64,000 nucleotides of DNA from Panopea generosa (Eukaryota > Mollusca > Bivalvia > Adapedonta > Hiatellidae). The first letter of the stretch is position 1. Every line of letters begins with the position of its first letter. A program made the translations under genes and the position numbers. The notes below the pieces were generated by a model. That model worked only from the letters and a program-made list of their open reading frames with translations, made no database searches and was not told where the DNA came from. The DNA lies in contig CM055897.1 in NCBI GenBank assembly GCA_029582155.1, forward strand, positions 4,571,001 through 4,635,000, read 5' to 3'. Shown piece after piece: positions 47,701-55,985 of this stretch.

Positions 47701-48744
47701 CCATGCTCTGTCTTTACCATGGTGATAGATGTCAAGTACCGTATTATTCCCATGCTCTGTCTTTACCATGGTGATATAGAAGTCAAGTACATTATTATTC
47801 CCATGCTCTGTCTTCACCATGGTGATATAGAAGTCAAGTACATTATTATTCCCATCCTCTGTCTTTACCATGGTAATAAAGAGGTCAAGTTCATATTATT
47901 CCGTGCTCTGTCTTTAACATGATGATATACAGGTCAAGTACATATTATTCCATGCTCTGTCTTTACCATGGTGATATACAGTTCAAGTACACATTATTCC
48001 ATGCTCTGTCTTTACCATGGTGATATAGAGGTCAAGTTCATATTATGCCATGCTCTGTCTTTACCATGATGATATAGAGGTCAAGTACATATTATTCCAT
48101 CCTCTGTCTTTACCATGGTGATATAGAGGTCAAACACATAATTGTCATGTGTTTTTATAGAATATTGATTGTAATGTAATGTTAGAGCATATATTATTAA
48201 CATCAATGAACTACAGAAAATTTCCTTATTTACATGTTTTATCTTAACCATGGTTATATAAATGTTGAGCAAAATAATTCACACGTTATGTCTAAAAATG
48301 TTGATTTAAAGCTAAAAAGAAAACATTATTCAGGCTCCTGCCTTAATTACGGTGATATAAAGACCAGCACACATATTTACGTGTTCTATTTAAACATGGT
48401 GAAATGAAGGTCTAGTAAACATATTTCACGAGTTGTCTTTAAAACATGCCAATATACATTATGAAGGCACTGACAATGTATTATTTGAATATATATCTTA
48501 AATACCTTTAATATTTTTATTTGCTGATGTCCCTTCCCGAGGCCATGGTGGGTCTCCATGTCCACAAAAATCTCGCAGTTTAAGGTAACTTATCGACAGT
48601 CGGATAATGGACGCTTTGTCAAGTTGGCTTGTAATGGCTGCTGGAAGGGGTAATAATTTTGCCAATTCGTAAAACTCGTAATTTTCCTTCCCCCGCCGCG
48701 ACCTGGCAGCGTCCCTTGATTTTTCTTTCCGGATTTCTAAGACA
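10578..48744 (-). CDS. trh: trachealess/NPAS1/3-type bHLH-PAS transcription factor, whole span seen (11 coding exons, 5' end missing)
   Basis: Joining the eleven exons gives 837 residues from a split first codon to TGA, with matching phases at all ten introns. Residues about 5-65 form the bHLH, about 95-250 PAS-A with its linker, about 285-395 PAS-B, and 412-837 a low-complexity regulatory tail. The basic region ([14 protein letters not shown]), the helix segment [23 protein letters not shown] ([16 protein letters not shown]) and [12 protein letters not shown] are signatures of the Trh/NPAS1/NPAS3 family rather than SIM or HIF. The tail resembles Drosophila Trachealess as I recall it ([24 protein letters not shown], final WYGS). 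Such proteins act in the nucleus as dimers with ARNT/Tango on ACGTG-core sites. The role in this animal is unknown. Introns run from 0.7 to 13.7 kb. Confidence 0.93.
12576..12667 (-). CDS. trh: trh exon 10: end of PAS-B
   Basis: A 92-nt exon reading [20 protein letters not shown] then [10 protein letters not shown]. It aligns to the segment that follows PAS-B in Trh (ISNRENENMILDCCQLEP) at the same spacing. The acceptor is cgttttcagcag, a NAGNAG pair that can include or skip one Ser codon; the donor is GAACAAG/gtaata. Only the frame beginning with one spare base is open, which agrees with exons 9 and 11. The ~22-bp satellite of the upstream intron stops about 15 nt before the acceptor. Confidence 0.88.
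12684..14190. repeat. ~22-bp satellite filling intron 9
   Basis: About 65 units built on gagactgtgatcgtcataat with insertions and length variants; the last part (13960-14160) shifts to a GC-richer variant (aaactgcggccgccataatc). It occupies about three quarters of the 2.0-kb intron and stops about 15 nt short of the exon 10 acceptor. Confidence 0.95.
14443..14530 (+). mobile_element. SINE fragment, family C head
   Basis: The tRNA-like segment ggccgctcacgcaagagttt followed by gggttcgatcctcag matches the heads at 32570 (+) and 37990 and 56722 (reverse). Only the head portion is recognisable. Confidence 0.5.
14710..14857 (-). CDS. trh: trh exon 9: PAS-B, KGQ to IWVQ segment
   Basis: After the split Leu, the exon reads [20 protein letters not shown] then [20 protein letters not shown] and onward, aligning without gaps to the family PAS-B stretch (L--KGQV-T-YYR-MNK-GGY-W-QTCAT). 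The usual YYR is SLR here. The acceptor is attccatacag/TGCTATC and the donor AATAAG/gtttgt. Reading through that donor stays open to a stop at 14580 but matches nothing, and only this donor fits exon 10. About 42 tandem copies of its acceptor and first ~31 nt fill the upstream intron. Confidence 0.9.
14821..17580. repeat. 63-bp satellite made of amplified exon 9 splice acceptors
   Basis: About 43 units including the one that overlaps exon 9. Read on the minus strand each has a pyrimidine-rich tract, ccacacag, then TGCTATCTAAGGGTCAG and GTAATGTCGCCATC, identical or nearly so to the true exon 9 acceptor and exon head. The period of 63 nt keeps frame; units from 14857 to about 15740 form one open frame continuous with exon 9. 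The array occupies about 94% of intron 8. A few units near 17080-17110 and 17250 are rearranged. Confidence 0.95.
17758..17864 (-). CDS. trh: trh exon 8: PAS-B
   Basis: The exon reads (V)[19 protein letters not shown] then [16 protein letters not shown], corresponding to the PAS-B region (SDYMDYT--ELVGK-LY-LCHAEDA--LRKSHSDL) of Trh. The acceptor is catataatccag/GGTG and the donor CAGACT/gtacgt. One base is donated to the Leu codon at the start of exon 9. Only about 165 bp of unique sequence separates its donor from the satellite that fills the rest of the intron. Confidence 0.9.
18871..19064 (-). CDS. trh: trh exon 7: end of PAS-A to start of PAS-B
   Basis: 64 codons plus two bases, starting [20 protein letters not shown] and containing [20 protein letters not shown], the family's GLVA-A-ALPPP---E-R signature, then [16 protein letters not shown], the first PAS-B strand. 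The acceptor is tttgttttag/GTC. Two overlapping donors exist (gtgtga and gtgagt). The second, at 18870, is the better match and the only one whose phase fits exon 8 with no gap against the family. Confidence 0.92.
19397..19574. mobile_element. MITE with terminal inverted repeats, copy 1 (intron 6)
   Basis: The ends are CAGTCAAACCTGT and ACAGGTTTGACTG, perfect inverted repeats, flanked by TA on both sides (19395-19396 and 19575-19576). At 178 bp with no coding capacity, it fits a non-autonomous Tc1/mariner-like element. Interior blocks (ggctgcttaagacaagtggc) are shared with the copy at 22558. Confidence 0.8.
20311..20420 (-). CDS. trh: trh exon 6: [10 protein letters not shown] segment of PAS-A
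   Basis: The exon reads [20 protein letters not shown] then [16 protein letters not shown]. The block [21 protein letters not shown] is nearly invariant in Trh and NPAS1/3. The acceptor is tgtttctttcag/TACCC and the donor TACAGG/gtttgt. It completes a Val codon split with exon 5 and ends in phase 0. Two extra tandem copies of its acceptor and first ~50 nt lie directly upstream (decoy starts 20495 and 20571), the nearer one in frame. Confidence 0.93.
20374..20600. repeat. 75-bp repeat, three copies, spanning exon 6 acceptor and head
   Basis: Copies begin (minus-strand exon-like starts) at 20420 (true exon), 20495 and 20571. Each holds a pyrimidine tract ending in CAG, then TACC-TTGATGACACC and codons like the exon's [15 protein letters not shown]. 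The first spacing is 75 nt and in frame; the second is 76 because of one extra base. Confidence 0.92.
20835..21645. repeat. 36-bp satellite in intron 5
   Basis: About 22 units of gttgattgactgtttcactg followed by atatagttctaggcgt. Because 36 is a multiple of three, both strands show long open frames (12-residue periodic peptides); these are not proteins. I found no match to a trh exon. Confidence 0.97.
21646..23408. other. rest of intron 5
   Basis: Apart from the MITE at 22558, unique AT-rich intron. A degenerate tRNA-like B-box segment (gggttcgcgggttcaattgt) near 22298 may be a SINE remnant. No coding segment was recognised. Confidence 0.5.
22558..22727. mobile_element. MITE with terminal inverted repeats, copy 2 (intron 5)
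   Basis: Ends CAGTCAAACCTGT and ACAGGTTTTACTG (one mismatch), with TA at both flanks (22556-22557 and 22728-22729); 170 bp. Same family and same orientation as 19397-19574. Confidence 0.8.
23409..23498 (-). CDS. trh: trh exon 5: variable loop of PAS-A
   Basis: A 90-nt exon completing the split codon of exon 4 (A/GT, Ser), reading [20 protein letters not shown] then SITPPINDR plus one base. This is the low-conservation Ser/Pro/Thr-rich loop that interrupts PAS-A in Trh and NPAS3 before the RMKST motif, so family matching is weak. The call rests on its good acceptor (cgtgtttcag), donor (CAGAG/gtaaag), the only open frame, and exact phase agreement with exons 4 and 6. Confidence 0.85.
23499..26016. 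other. intron 4, no other feature
   Basis: Unique AT-rich sequence. A short GC-richer block near 23630-23700 (cgggtgcacccaagctcgct) stands out but carries no recognised motif. No exon-like frame fits between exons 4 and 5. Confidence 0.5.
26017..26104 (-). CDS. trh: trh exon 4: PAS-A, FDYVH segment
   Basis: The exon reads [20 protein letters not shown] then ADHLGLGLA plus one base. It matches the PAS-A stretch VE-TGSS-FDY-H--DH-E-A-QLG of the family. The acceptor is gctttgttatag/GTAGAG and the donor CGCAA/gtatgt. A second, non-identical copy of the acceptor and exon head lies 71 bp upstream in the intron (decoy start 26175); it reads VEMTGSN, closer to the family consensus than the exon itself. 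Confidence 0.93.
26105..26213. repeat. 71-bp duplication of exon 4 acceptor and head
   Basis: Minus strand: the true site is tgctttgttatag/GTAGAGATGGCAGGCAGC at 26104. The copy is ttatgttctag/GTAGAGATGACAGGTAGC with start 26175, and the preceding ccggtt-tat-a-ct-aacc stretch is also shared. One extra copy only, about 75-80% alike by eye. Confidence 0.85.
26830..27060. promoter_or_regulatory. candidate conserved noncoding element in intron 3
   Basis: A non-repetitive, GC-richer island in AT-rich intron, with a Sox-like aacaatgg and homeodomain-type TAAT cores near 27029-27045. Conservation cannot be judged from one sequence, so this is an inference. Confidence 0.2.
27558..27647 (-). CDS. trh: trh exon 3: PAS-A core
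   Basis: Exactly 30 codons, phase 0 at both ends, reading [20 protein letters not shown] then [10 protein letters not shown], the most conserved PAS-A strand of the Trh/NPAS1/NPAS3 group. The acceptor is attttattacag/TCACTGG and the donor TCACAA/gtaagt (a perfect gtaagt). Reading past the donor is open for some codons but leaves the family sequence at once, which supports the donor. It joins exon 4 as LSQ-VEM, as in relatives (LSQVEMTG or LSQVELTG). Confidence 0.95.
28405..28645 (+). mobile_element. SINE, family B (intron 2)
   Basis: The body gttctaggtctgattggccc, tgtctgcggcatgatact and gtagacaccgtcgcgatat is shared with 38735-39005. The 3' end is cgctaaacaccatacaac with a caa/taa-rich tail. 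Confidence 0.8.
28646..30840. other. intron 2, unique sequence
   Basis: AT-rich with no convincing coding, RNA or repeat feature. The 83-codon frame at 30061 (+) has no recognised family and no splice context. Confidence 0.5.
30845..31175. repeat. ~38-43-bp tandem repeat in intron 2
   Basis: About eight units of agcatataacgaagtactat followed by an actttat--actattttaa stretch, with a longer alternating pattern of roughly 118 bp in the middle. Confidence 0.85.
31860..32330. promoter_or_regulatory. candidate regulatory element in intron 2
   Basis: A high-complexity stretch with lower AT content than its surroundings, containing aagcacgtgaacg (an ACGTG core) and ttcccgcc (E2F-like). Short frames on both strands have no family match. 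Inference only. Confidence 0.2.
32570..32735 (+). mobile_element. tRNA-derived SINE, family C
   Basis: The head gtggtattgtagagcgtaga has a B box (gggttcgatcctcag), and the 3' body gagagcggttcatataagc matches in reverse the elements at 37990 and 56722. Confidence 0.7.
33123..33182. repeat. (ATT)n microsatellite
   Basis: About 19 uninterrupted tta/att triplets. Confidence 0.97.
33183..34698. other. intron 2 proximal part
   Basis: AT-rich sequence with a poly(C) run near 33488-33504, a GC-richer patch at 33340-33500 and A/T homopolymers near 34230. No gene seen. Confidence 0.5.
34699..34775 (-). CDS. trh: trh exon 2: bHLH to PAS-A linker
   Basis: This 77-nt exon reads (G)[20 protein letters not shown] then AHILQ, matching the family segment that leads into PAS-A (basic RRR, then VELFE-HQG-HILQ). 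The acceptor is ctctacctacag/GCGGTCAGCGG and the donor CTACAG/gtaatc. The exon completes the split glycine of exon 1 and ends in phase 0. The exon head and its acceptor are the seed-like sequence of the 102-bp array in the intron immediately upstream. Confidence 0.93.
34776..37340. repeat. 102-bp satellite carrying copies of the exon 2 splice acceptor
   Basis: About 25 units. On the minus strand each reads cacttttatctcaaccaaacag or -caag, then (G)CGGTCAGCGG, matching the true exon 2 boundary (cacttttatctctacctacag/GCGGTCAGCGG), followed by non-exon sequence gagatattaacgcatgca. Spacing is mostly 102-103 nt. Most units have CAAG where the exon has CAGG. Confidence 0.93.
37990..38180 (-). mobile_element. 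tRNA-derived SINE, family C
   Basis: In reverse, the head gggcggtagtctaatggata and B box gggttcgatccccc, then a body ending agagcggtttatataagctt and gctttcatcgcaatcgag. The same body is found at 56722-56890. Confidence 0.8.
38578..38735. repeat. compound (CTT)n / (ATCATT)n microsatellite
   Basis: A ttc triplet tract is followed by atcatt hexamers. It produces artificial poly-Phe/Leu and Tyr-His frames. It directly abuts the SINE at 38735. Confidence 0.95.
38735..39005 (+). mobile_element. SINE, family B (intron 1)
   Basis: Includes the tRNA-like head (ggggtctaggagtaaagcgt) and the same body and 3' end as 28405-28645. Confidence 0.8.
39835..40125 (+). mobile_element. tRNA-derived SINE, family A
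   Basis: The head gttagctcagtcggtacagc has B box gagttcgaatcgcgg and body gtgatgattggtatacggca, ending cgctaaatatgataat. It is the cleanest family A copy here. Confidence 0.85.
40200..41570. repeat. ~22-bp satellite in intron 1
   Basis: Units of attaatcgtgattatctgta with a 15-bp sub-unit (tcatgattatctgta) amplified at 41095-41530. The left part is more degenerate (attaatcgtgattgtttata) and includes an AT palindrome at 40410-40455. Confidence 0.92.
42523..42705 (+). CDS. small open reading frame, 60 codons, unrecognised
   Basis: An ATG preceded by an in-frame TGA opens a 60-residue frame with unusually protein-like composition for this AT-rich intron ([20 protein letters not shown] at the start, a Trp- and Cys-containing end). 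AATAAAA follows about 35 nt after the stop. It lies within intron 1 of the trh-like gene on the opposite strand. It could be a fragment of a processed copy of another gene or chance. I do not recognise the family. Confidence 0.2.
   Translation: MSKWFWVIDDIPQVSRALEELREAETGKIDYDSPLYASFVALHYHIKDQIQNWCKHGSNN
42935..47240. repeat. ~49-bp two-type satellite, 4.3 kb, intron 1
   Basis: Two alternating unit types share the half ttaacccttgtcagataaaa. Type A continues cctgacacatatggaaccca, type B continues ctgttacacgtgaatcacac. About 85 units in all. A stretch of about 1.1 kb (44640-45735) is repeated nearly intact at 45736-46800. Confidence 0.95.
47635..48135. repeat. ~49-bp satellite next to exon 1
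   Basis: About ten units of ctctgtctttaccatggtga followed by tatagaggtcaagtacatat. Degenerate copies extend left to about 47400 and right to about 48440, near the exon 1 donor. Confidence 0.9.
48506..48744 (-). CDS. trh: trh exon 1 seen: bHLH domain
   Basis: This exon encodes residues 1-79 plus split codons at both ends. It opens [18 protein letters not shown], the basic DNA-contact region, followed by the helix-loop-helix ([13 protein letters not shown], then [20 protein letters not shown]) and the family linker [10 protein letters not shown]. The acceptor is tttattttcag and the donor AAAG/gtattt. It begins with one base completing a codon, so at least one more upstream coding exon ending in two spare bases must exist. 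The bHLH is complete. No tandem copy of this acceptor was seen in the intron upstream. Confidence 0.95.
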
Positions 48745-49324
48745 CTGAAAATAAAAAAATATATATATTTATTTTAAATATTAAATTAAACAATGTTCGT
48801 ATTCGTAATACATTAATTCATTCGCCTATATGGAATGTTATTGGTTCGTATCTTAGGAACACATGCCCATGAACGTTCATTTTAGGAATCATACAATATT
48901 GTTTCTATGGAAACTGCCTTACCAAGATATTGCGATATATTTCGGAACAGGACATGATGGCGTTAATGAGGTGGATTAATTAATATAAATATAAACATTG
49001 ACTTTAATTGCATGTTCATTGAATACGAGTTTTAATTTTATGCAAACTATAGGTTCATATTTCAAGAACGGTAAATTAGTAAAATCCGCTCCTTTCATAA
49101 TCCATTCCACAAAATTGATTGAAAAGACTATAATACTCTTTAGAATAGAATTTTATCCATGTTACACCTGGATATTACACAAACTGTCACTGCAAGACAT
49201 ATTAAAAGATCGTGTCTACAATCACAGAAAACATCCCTACAGTTAAAACAACCAAATAATCTAAGAATTTGTATCTGTACCGATTCCTGAGGTATTATTC
49301 TAAATATAGCTGTTGTATCATTCG

Positions 49325-49380
49325 GTCCCGATTGGCTGAATGACTATCAATCCAGGGGTCGTGGGTTCGAGTATGTTTAA
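49325..49380 (+). mobile_element. SINE family A head fragment
   Basis: gactatcaatccaggggtcgt then gggttcga equals the tRNA-like head of the family A SINEs; the body is missing. Confidence 0.5.
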
Positions 49381-49839
49381 CATATGGATATTTTATACAT
49401 AGTAACTGACTCGAGCAGTTTAAAAGCAAGTTAATGAAATGCCGCATTGTAATAGTCTATATTGCGTTTCTTTCTTTATATTAATACAATACATGCATTT
49501 AACATTTTCCGAACATTAATTAGTGTAAAATGCTAACAACATTGCAAATTTAAATGGTAGAAGAAATTTACATAATTAAATAAAGGCTTCATCACGTCTT
49601 AATCCTAAGGCGTTGATGAACATCATATTCAATTAAAGACTTGTATCATCAGCAAATAACCGAACAGTGGTATTTGGCGAATCAATATTATTACCAGCAG
49701 CCACGAGGACTTATTTTTTATTGTGTGTGCAAACGTTAGAACGGTAATTTTATAAGAGAGAAATATCCGAATTGAGTATCTTTTTATAAATACGAAGGTT
49801 CATTTTGTTGACATGTTATTCTTTTATTCGTTCTCCAGA

Positions 49840-50340
49840 GACGTCAGTACATTGCGACGGTACACTGTCGTTTATTGAAGGAACAAAAAGTTTGTGTTTG
49901 TGATTATTTGATTTCTCTTGATTTCATTATCCACCTAACGTGATTATAGAAACTACAGTCTCCTTCATAAACACAAACGTGTGTTTTTCTATATGGCGTC
50001 TCACGGGGATTCCTTAACAACTGCTTCCGTGGAAAGTTGTGCCCCTAGATCTGATTTAGTCAGATTCCTATCGCTTGGCATTAGACATTCCCTCGGTCAA
50101 TTATCTGCAACCAAATAAAGTGAACTTATGGGTTAATTTCATTTAAAATTTCCAAACACGCCGCCACGAGCAATTTGTGTTTCCTATAACACTTGTGTTG
50201 CCGTCACCGATAGAATAATTATCTATTGTAGAACCTGAACATCGTCTTTATTTGCAATAAAAAGTCCACTGGCTGTTAAGACGCCCGTCGATGAAGGCGT
50301 TGATGATGGCCAAGCGTTGTGTCGGACAATAACCATTGAA
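49840..50340. promoter_or_regulatory. candidate regulatory element upstream of bHLH exon
   Basis: Non-repetitive, moderate-GC block about 1.1-1.6 kb upstream of the bHLH exon, with agacgtcag (CRE-like) and several TAAT cores. No coding frame. Inference only. Confidence 0.2.
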
Positions 50341-50696
50341 ACAGTTCAAAAATCAAGTAATCCCAATACAGAGAAGGAGGTGTAAATCTCTTTAATTTGA
50401 CAGACAAAATGTTGTTTTTGACAGTAATTGAAATTCTCTGTGTGCACAGTCATTTCGGTCTGTAGTGTGTATTGACTGGTGGATATCTATGTTACAGACA
50501 AGTATGATGTGATTGTTAAGTTATTTTATTCCATCGAGTTCTTTCGTTGGTATACCTATTATGATTAAATATCCTTCAGGAATTATCTTTTTTTTATATT
50601 TCTTATACAATTTGAATTTTTTTTCGATAAAACAGAATACTATTGGAAAAGTTTACACATATATACAGTAGTGGGGATCACAAGTATTTGTTTGTT

Positions 50697-50702
50697 TGTT
50701 TT

Positions 50703-50742
<40 letters not shown>

Positions 50743-50838
50743 TGTGTGTTTGTTTGTTTGTTTGTCTTGTCTGTCTGTCTGTTTGTTTGTTTGTTTGTTT
50801 GTTTGTTTGTTTGTTTGTTTGTTTGTTTGTTTGTTTGG
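50697..50838. repeat. (TTTC)n-(TGTC)n-(TTTG)n compound microsatellite
   Basis: Successive tetranucleotide tracts. On the minus strand they directly follow the SINE 3' end (cgctaaatgtcc), so they look like its expanded tail. Confidence 0.95.
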
Positions 50839-50841
50839 ACA

Positions 50842-51117
50842 TTTAGCGCCATCGTCATGCCATCGAGGGAGAGCGCTAATAGATTATCAGTAAAACCTAA
50901 CCGCACTTTCCTCAGATCCAGGAAGGTTAACCGGTACTCGAGCACACCTAGCTCCGCAAGTAGCTGATAACATTTCCACTTGAATCAACGGTGAGAGACG
51001 AAGGACAATGAGACGATACGTACATCAATCATCACGGAAACTGGTCGGGCGGGGATTCGAACTCAGGATCCCTGAATTGATAGTCAGACTCGTTACTGAC
51101 TGAGCTAACCGTACCCA
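50842..51117 (-). mobile_element. tRNA-derived SINE, family A
   Basis: In reverse, the head gttagctcagtcagtaacga, B box gagttcgaatcccc and body gtgatgattgatgtacgtat match the family A copies. The 3' end merges into the tetranucleotide repeat at 50697-50838. Confidence 0.85.
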
Positions 51118-51924
51118 GCAAAATGATCTGTAGATTCTGGTTGATGACAAGAGGACAGTGTTGTGATATCTGCACAATGAAGGAGAGAATGTAAAGTGGT
51201 CAAACCAATTACAACACTTAGGAGCGTTTACCATGAACCCGAAATGCGCACCTGTACCTTTTTAATCACGAAAGTCAGAGTAAATGGCAAAAATGCAAAC
51301 ACTAAACGCCGAAACATCGCTCATTCCTGATTAATGGCGTAAGTTGAATCAATATTGATATATAGTTTGGACATTTTCAATCCAATTCAAGTTTACTAAT
51401 ATATGTCAATATATGTAGAAAGAAAGTCCTTTAATTGCTATATTATTATTTCTAAATAATTCCAAGTCTATATCTTTACAAGGATTTTAAATTTGAAAAA
51501 GAGAATACAGTTTGAAATTGTACATAAATTAAGTTTAAGTTGAAAATGCTGTCAAAATAAATGAAAAGTGTATATAAAAAAATATTTTTAAAGTACATCA
51601 ATATTTTTGTAAACAACAGTTATGTTTTAGCAATTGTTTTAACCATCGGAAAAGGTTTTTCAGCAGTAACCAGTCTGATTTTCACTAAAATAACTCATTT
51701 TTCGATTGTTTTAACCATGGCCACATCTTTATATTAATATTTTCTTCGAATATTCATTTTATGAATACTGAGGAAACGTAGAAAATAAGACAAGGCTGGG
51801 TACATGATATATTACACTGTTTACAGGTGATGTTTTGTAAGAGAATAGTCCGGTAGGGATACTTTTATTATGATGTGACGATGGGAGAAGATTGAGGCTG
51901 GGTGCCAGGTTCAAACTCCCTAGC

Positions 51925-52915
51925 AACGTTCTCCTCCTTAGTAACGTTCTACTCCCTAGTAACGTTCTCCTCCCTAGTAACGTTCTCCTCCCCTCCCTAG
52001 TACCGTTCTCCTCCCTAATAACGTTCTACTCCCAAGTAACGTTCTCCTCCCCAGTAACGTGTAACGTTCTCCTCCCGAGTAACATTCTACTCCCTAGTAA
52101 CGTTCTCCTCCCTAGTAACGTTCTACTCCCTACGTTCTACTCCCTACGTTCTACTCCCTACTAACGTTCTATTCCCTAGTAACGTTCTCCCCCCTAGTAA
52201 CGTTCTCCTCCCACGTAACGTTCTACTCCCTAGTAACGTTCTCTTCCTAGTAACGTTCTCTTCCCTAGTAACGTTCTACTCCCTAGTAACGTTCTCCTCC
52301 ATTGTAACGTTGTACTCCCTAGTAATGTTCTCCCCCCTAGTAACGTTCTTCTCCCTAGTAACGTTCTACTCCCTAGTAACATTCTTCTCCCTAGTAACGT
52401 TCTACTCCCTAGTAAGTTTCTACTTCCTAGTAACGTTCTCTTCCATAGTAACGTTTAACTCCCCATAGTAACGTTCTACTCCCTAGAAACGTTCTCCTCC
52501 ATAGGAACGTTCTATTCTGTAGTAACGTTCTCTTCCATAGTAACGTTCTACTCCCTAGTAACGTTTTACTCCCTAGTAACGTTCTCCTCCCTAGTAACGT
52601 TCTACTCCCTAGTAACGTTCTCCTCCATAGTAACGTTCTATTCTCTAGTAACGTTTTCTTCCATAGTAACGTTCTACTCCCTAGTAACGTTTTCCGTTCT
52701 CCTCCCTAGTAACGTTCTCCTCCCTAGTAACGTTCTACTCCCTAGTAACGTTCTCCTCCATATTAACGTTCTACTCCATAGTAACGTTCTCCTCCATAGT
52801 AAAGTTCTCCTCCATAGTTACGTTGTACTCCCTAGTAACGTTGTCCTCCATAGTAACGTTCTCCTCCATAGTAACGGTTCTCCTCCCTAGTAACGTTATA
52901 CTCCCTAGTAACGTG
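51925..52915. repeat. 18-bp satellite
   Basis: About 55 units of ctccctagtaacgttcta or -ctc. The 18-nt period keeps frames open and creates artificial peptides on both strands. Confidence 0.97.
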
Positions 52916-53509
52916 CTCTTACTACTGCCAGTTCCAAGACAGTGATCACTGGTGTCATTTCTTTTCTTTGTATGTAGTGTACTTGTTCTCATTATTCTGT
53001 ATATTGACTGTGTCTATGCTGTTTTTTTTTTGCAATGCTGCGGTCTCCGTTACTTATACATTATATACTTTTTGCTCTTGTCATTCTTGGTTAAAAGAAG
53101 ACGTTAATAACATATCTCACATGTATGTGTGTTTGTATGGTTCTCATACTAATGTCCCTTTGCAAGTAAGATCATGCATCTATGTTTATTCTTTATCGAC
53201 ATGCTGTACTGTATCGCGTTTAAACATGTTTTGCGGACCGGTTGACCAAACGACTAGTGTCATTCTCTATTTACATGTACATGTTTCAGGTCAAACACCG
53301 ATCCAGGCTTACTAGTTTGAAATTATGTAACTTTGTCTTACATATTCATTTGACCTCCTGCTTCATCAATACAAGGTTCAAAACAGCAATTCAATATAAA
53401 TTATATATTATTTTAAAAGGCGATTGAACTTGACTTTGTGGTTCGTATTATACATACGGTGCCTTAAAGCGTGGTTGTCTACAGCAAGTTAACACCTGCA
53501 ATATTTTAC

Positions 53510-55985
53510 ATCTTAACACTTTATGCACCAATAAAAATACACCGATACCCTTTATACACCAATATGAAGAGGCATATATACTTTAAACACACATATAAAT
53601 ACATCAATAAACTTAATACATCAATAAAACACACAGAAACACTTTATACACCAATACAAATACACGGAAACACTTTATACACCGATAAAACACACAGCAA
53701 CACTTTATACACCAATACAAATACACAGAAACACTTTATACACCGATAAAACACACAGCAACACTTTATACACCAATAAAACACACAGAAACACTTTATA
53801 TACCAATAGAGATACACCAATACACTTTATCTACCAATATGAAGGCACCGACACATTCTATGCACCAATATAAATACGCAAATACACATTATATACAAAT
53901 ATAAATACACAAATACACTTAAGACACCAATAAAAATACACAAATATAAAAAAAGCAAAAACATTTATCTGCCAATATAAATACACACATACATATTATA
54001 CACTAATATAAATACGCAAATACACTTTATATACCAATACAAATACACAAATACACTTAAGACATCAACGTTAATACACAAATACACTTTATACACCAAT
54101 ATAAATACAAAGATACACTTAAGACACCAATATAAATACACAAATACACTTTATACACCAATATAAATATACAAAAACACTTTATCTACCAATATAGATA
54201 GACCGACACATTCTAAACACCAATATTAATACACAAATACACTTTTACACTTTATACACCAATTTAAATACACAAAAACACTTTATCTACCAATATAGAT
54301 ACACCGACACATTCTATATACCAATATAAATACACAAATACACTTTATACACTAATATAAATACGCAAATACACTTTATATACCAATATAGATACAAAAA
54401 AACACTTAAGACACCAATATAAATACACAAATACACTTTATATCCCAATATAAATACACAAAAACACTTTATCTACCAATATAGATACACCGACACATTT
54501 ATACACCAATATAAATACACAAATACACTTTATACACAAATATTGATACACCGACACGTTCAATACACCAATATAAAAACACAAATACACTTTATACACC
54601 AATAAAGACATTCATACACTTTCTGTACCAATATGAATACATAAATAACGTTTATACACCAATATGAATAAACTCATACATCTTATTTACCAATATAAAT
54701 AAACTCATACACTTTATACACCAATATTAATACACCCATACACTTTATACACCAATACAGATACACCGATACACTTTGTACACGAATACAAATACACCGA
54801 TACACTTTAAACACTAATATGAATACACCCATTTACTTTATACATCAATATAAATAAACCCGATAGATTTTATACACCAATATTAATACACCAATACACT
54901 TTATACACCAATATAATACACCAATATAAATGCACATTTTACACCAATATAAATACATAAATACATTTTATAAACCAATATATATATACGTAAATACACA
55001 TTATATACAGATATAAATACACAATTACACTTAAGACACCAATAAAAAACACAAATACACTTTATACACCAATATAAATACGCAAAAACATTTATCTGCC
55101 AATATAAATACACACATACACATTATACGCCAATATAAAAATGCAAACACACTTTATATAACAATATAAAAACACGAATACACTTTAAACACCAATATAA
55201 ATACACAAATACACTTTATACACCAATATTAATACGCAAAAACATTTTTTTGCCAATATAAATACACAAATACACTTTATATACCAATATAAATACAAAA
55301 ATACACTTAAGACACCAACATAAATACACAAATACACTTTATACACCAATATAAATATACAAAATCACTTTATCTACCAATATAGATACACCGACACATT
55401 CTAAACACCAATATAAATACACAAATACACTTTATACACCAATTTAAATACACAAAAACACTTTATACACAAATATTAATACACCTACACATTCAATACA
55501 CCAATATAAAAACACAAATACACTTTATACACCTATAAAGACATTCATACACTATCTGTACCAATATGAATACATAAATAACGTTTATACACTTATATAA
55601 ATAAACCCATACATCTTATTTACCAATATAAATAAACTCATACACTTTATACACCAATATTAATACACCCATACACTTTATACACCAATACAGATACACC
55701 GATACACTTTGTACACGAATACAAATACACCGATACACTTGTAACACTAATATAAATACACCCATTTACTTTATACACCAATATAAATAAACCCGATACC
55801 TTTTATACACCAACATTAATACACCAATATAAATACACCAATACACCAATATAAATGCACATTTTACACCAATATAAAAACATAAATAAAATTTAAACAC
55901 CAATGTTAATGCATAAATTTATTTTATAAGCAAATATTAATACATAAATATATTTTATACCCCAATATAAATGTTTATTTATTAA
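53510..55985. repeat. ~30-bp satellite, 2.5 kb
   Basis: About 80 diverged units of ctttatacaccaatataaat plus acacaaatac. Longer blocks recur (54590-54880 versus 55510-55810), indicating higher-order duplication. Confidence 0.95.
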
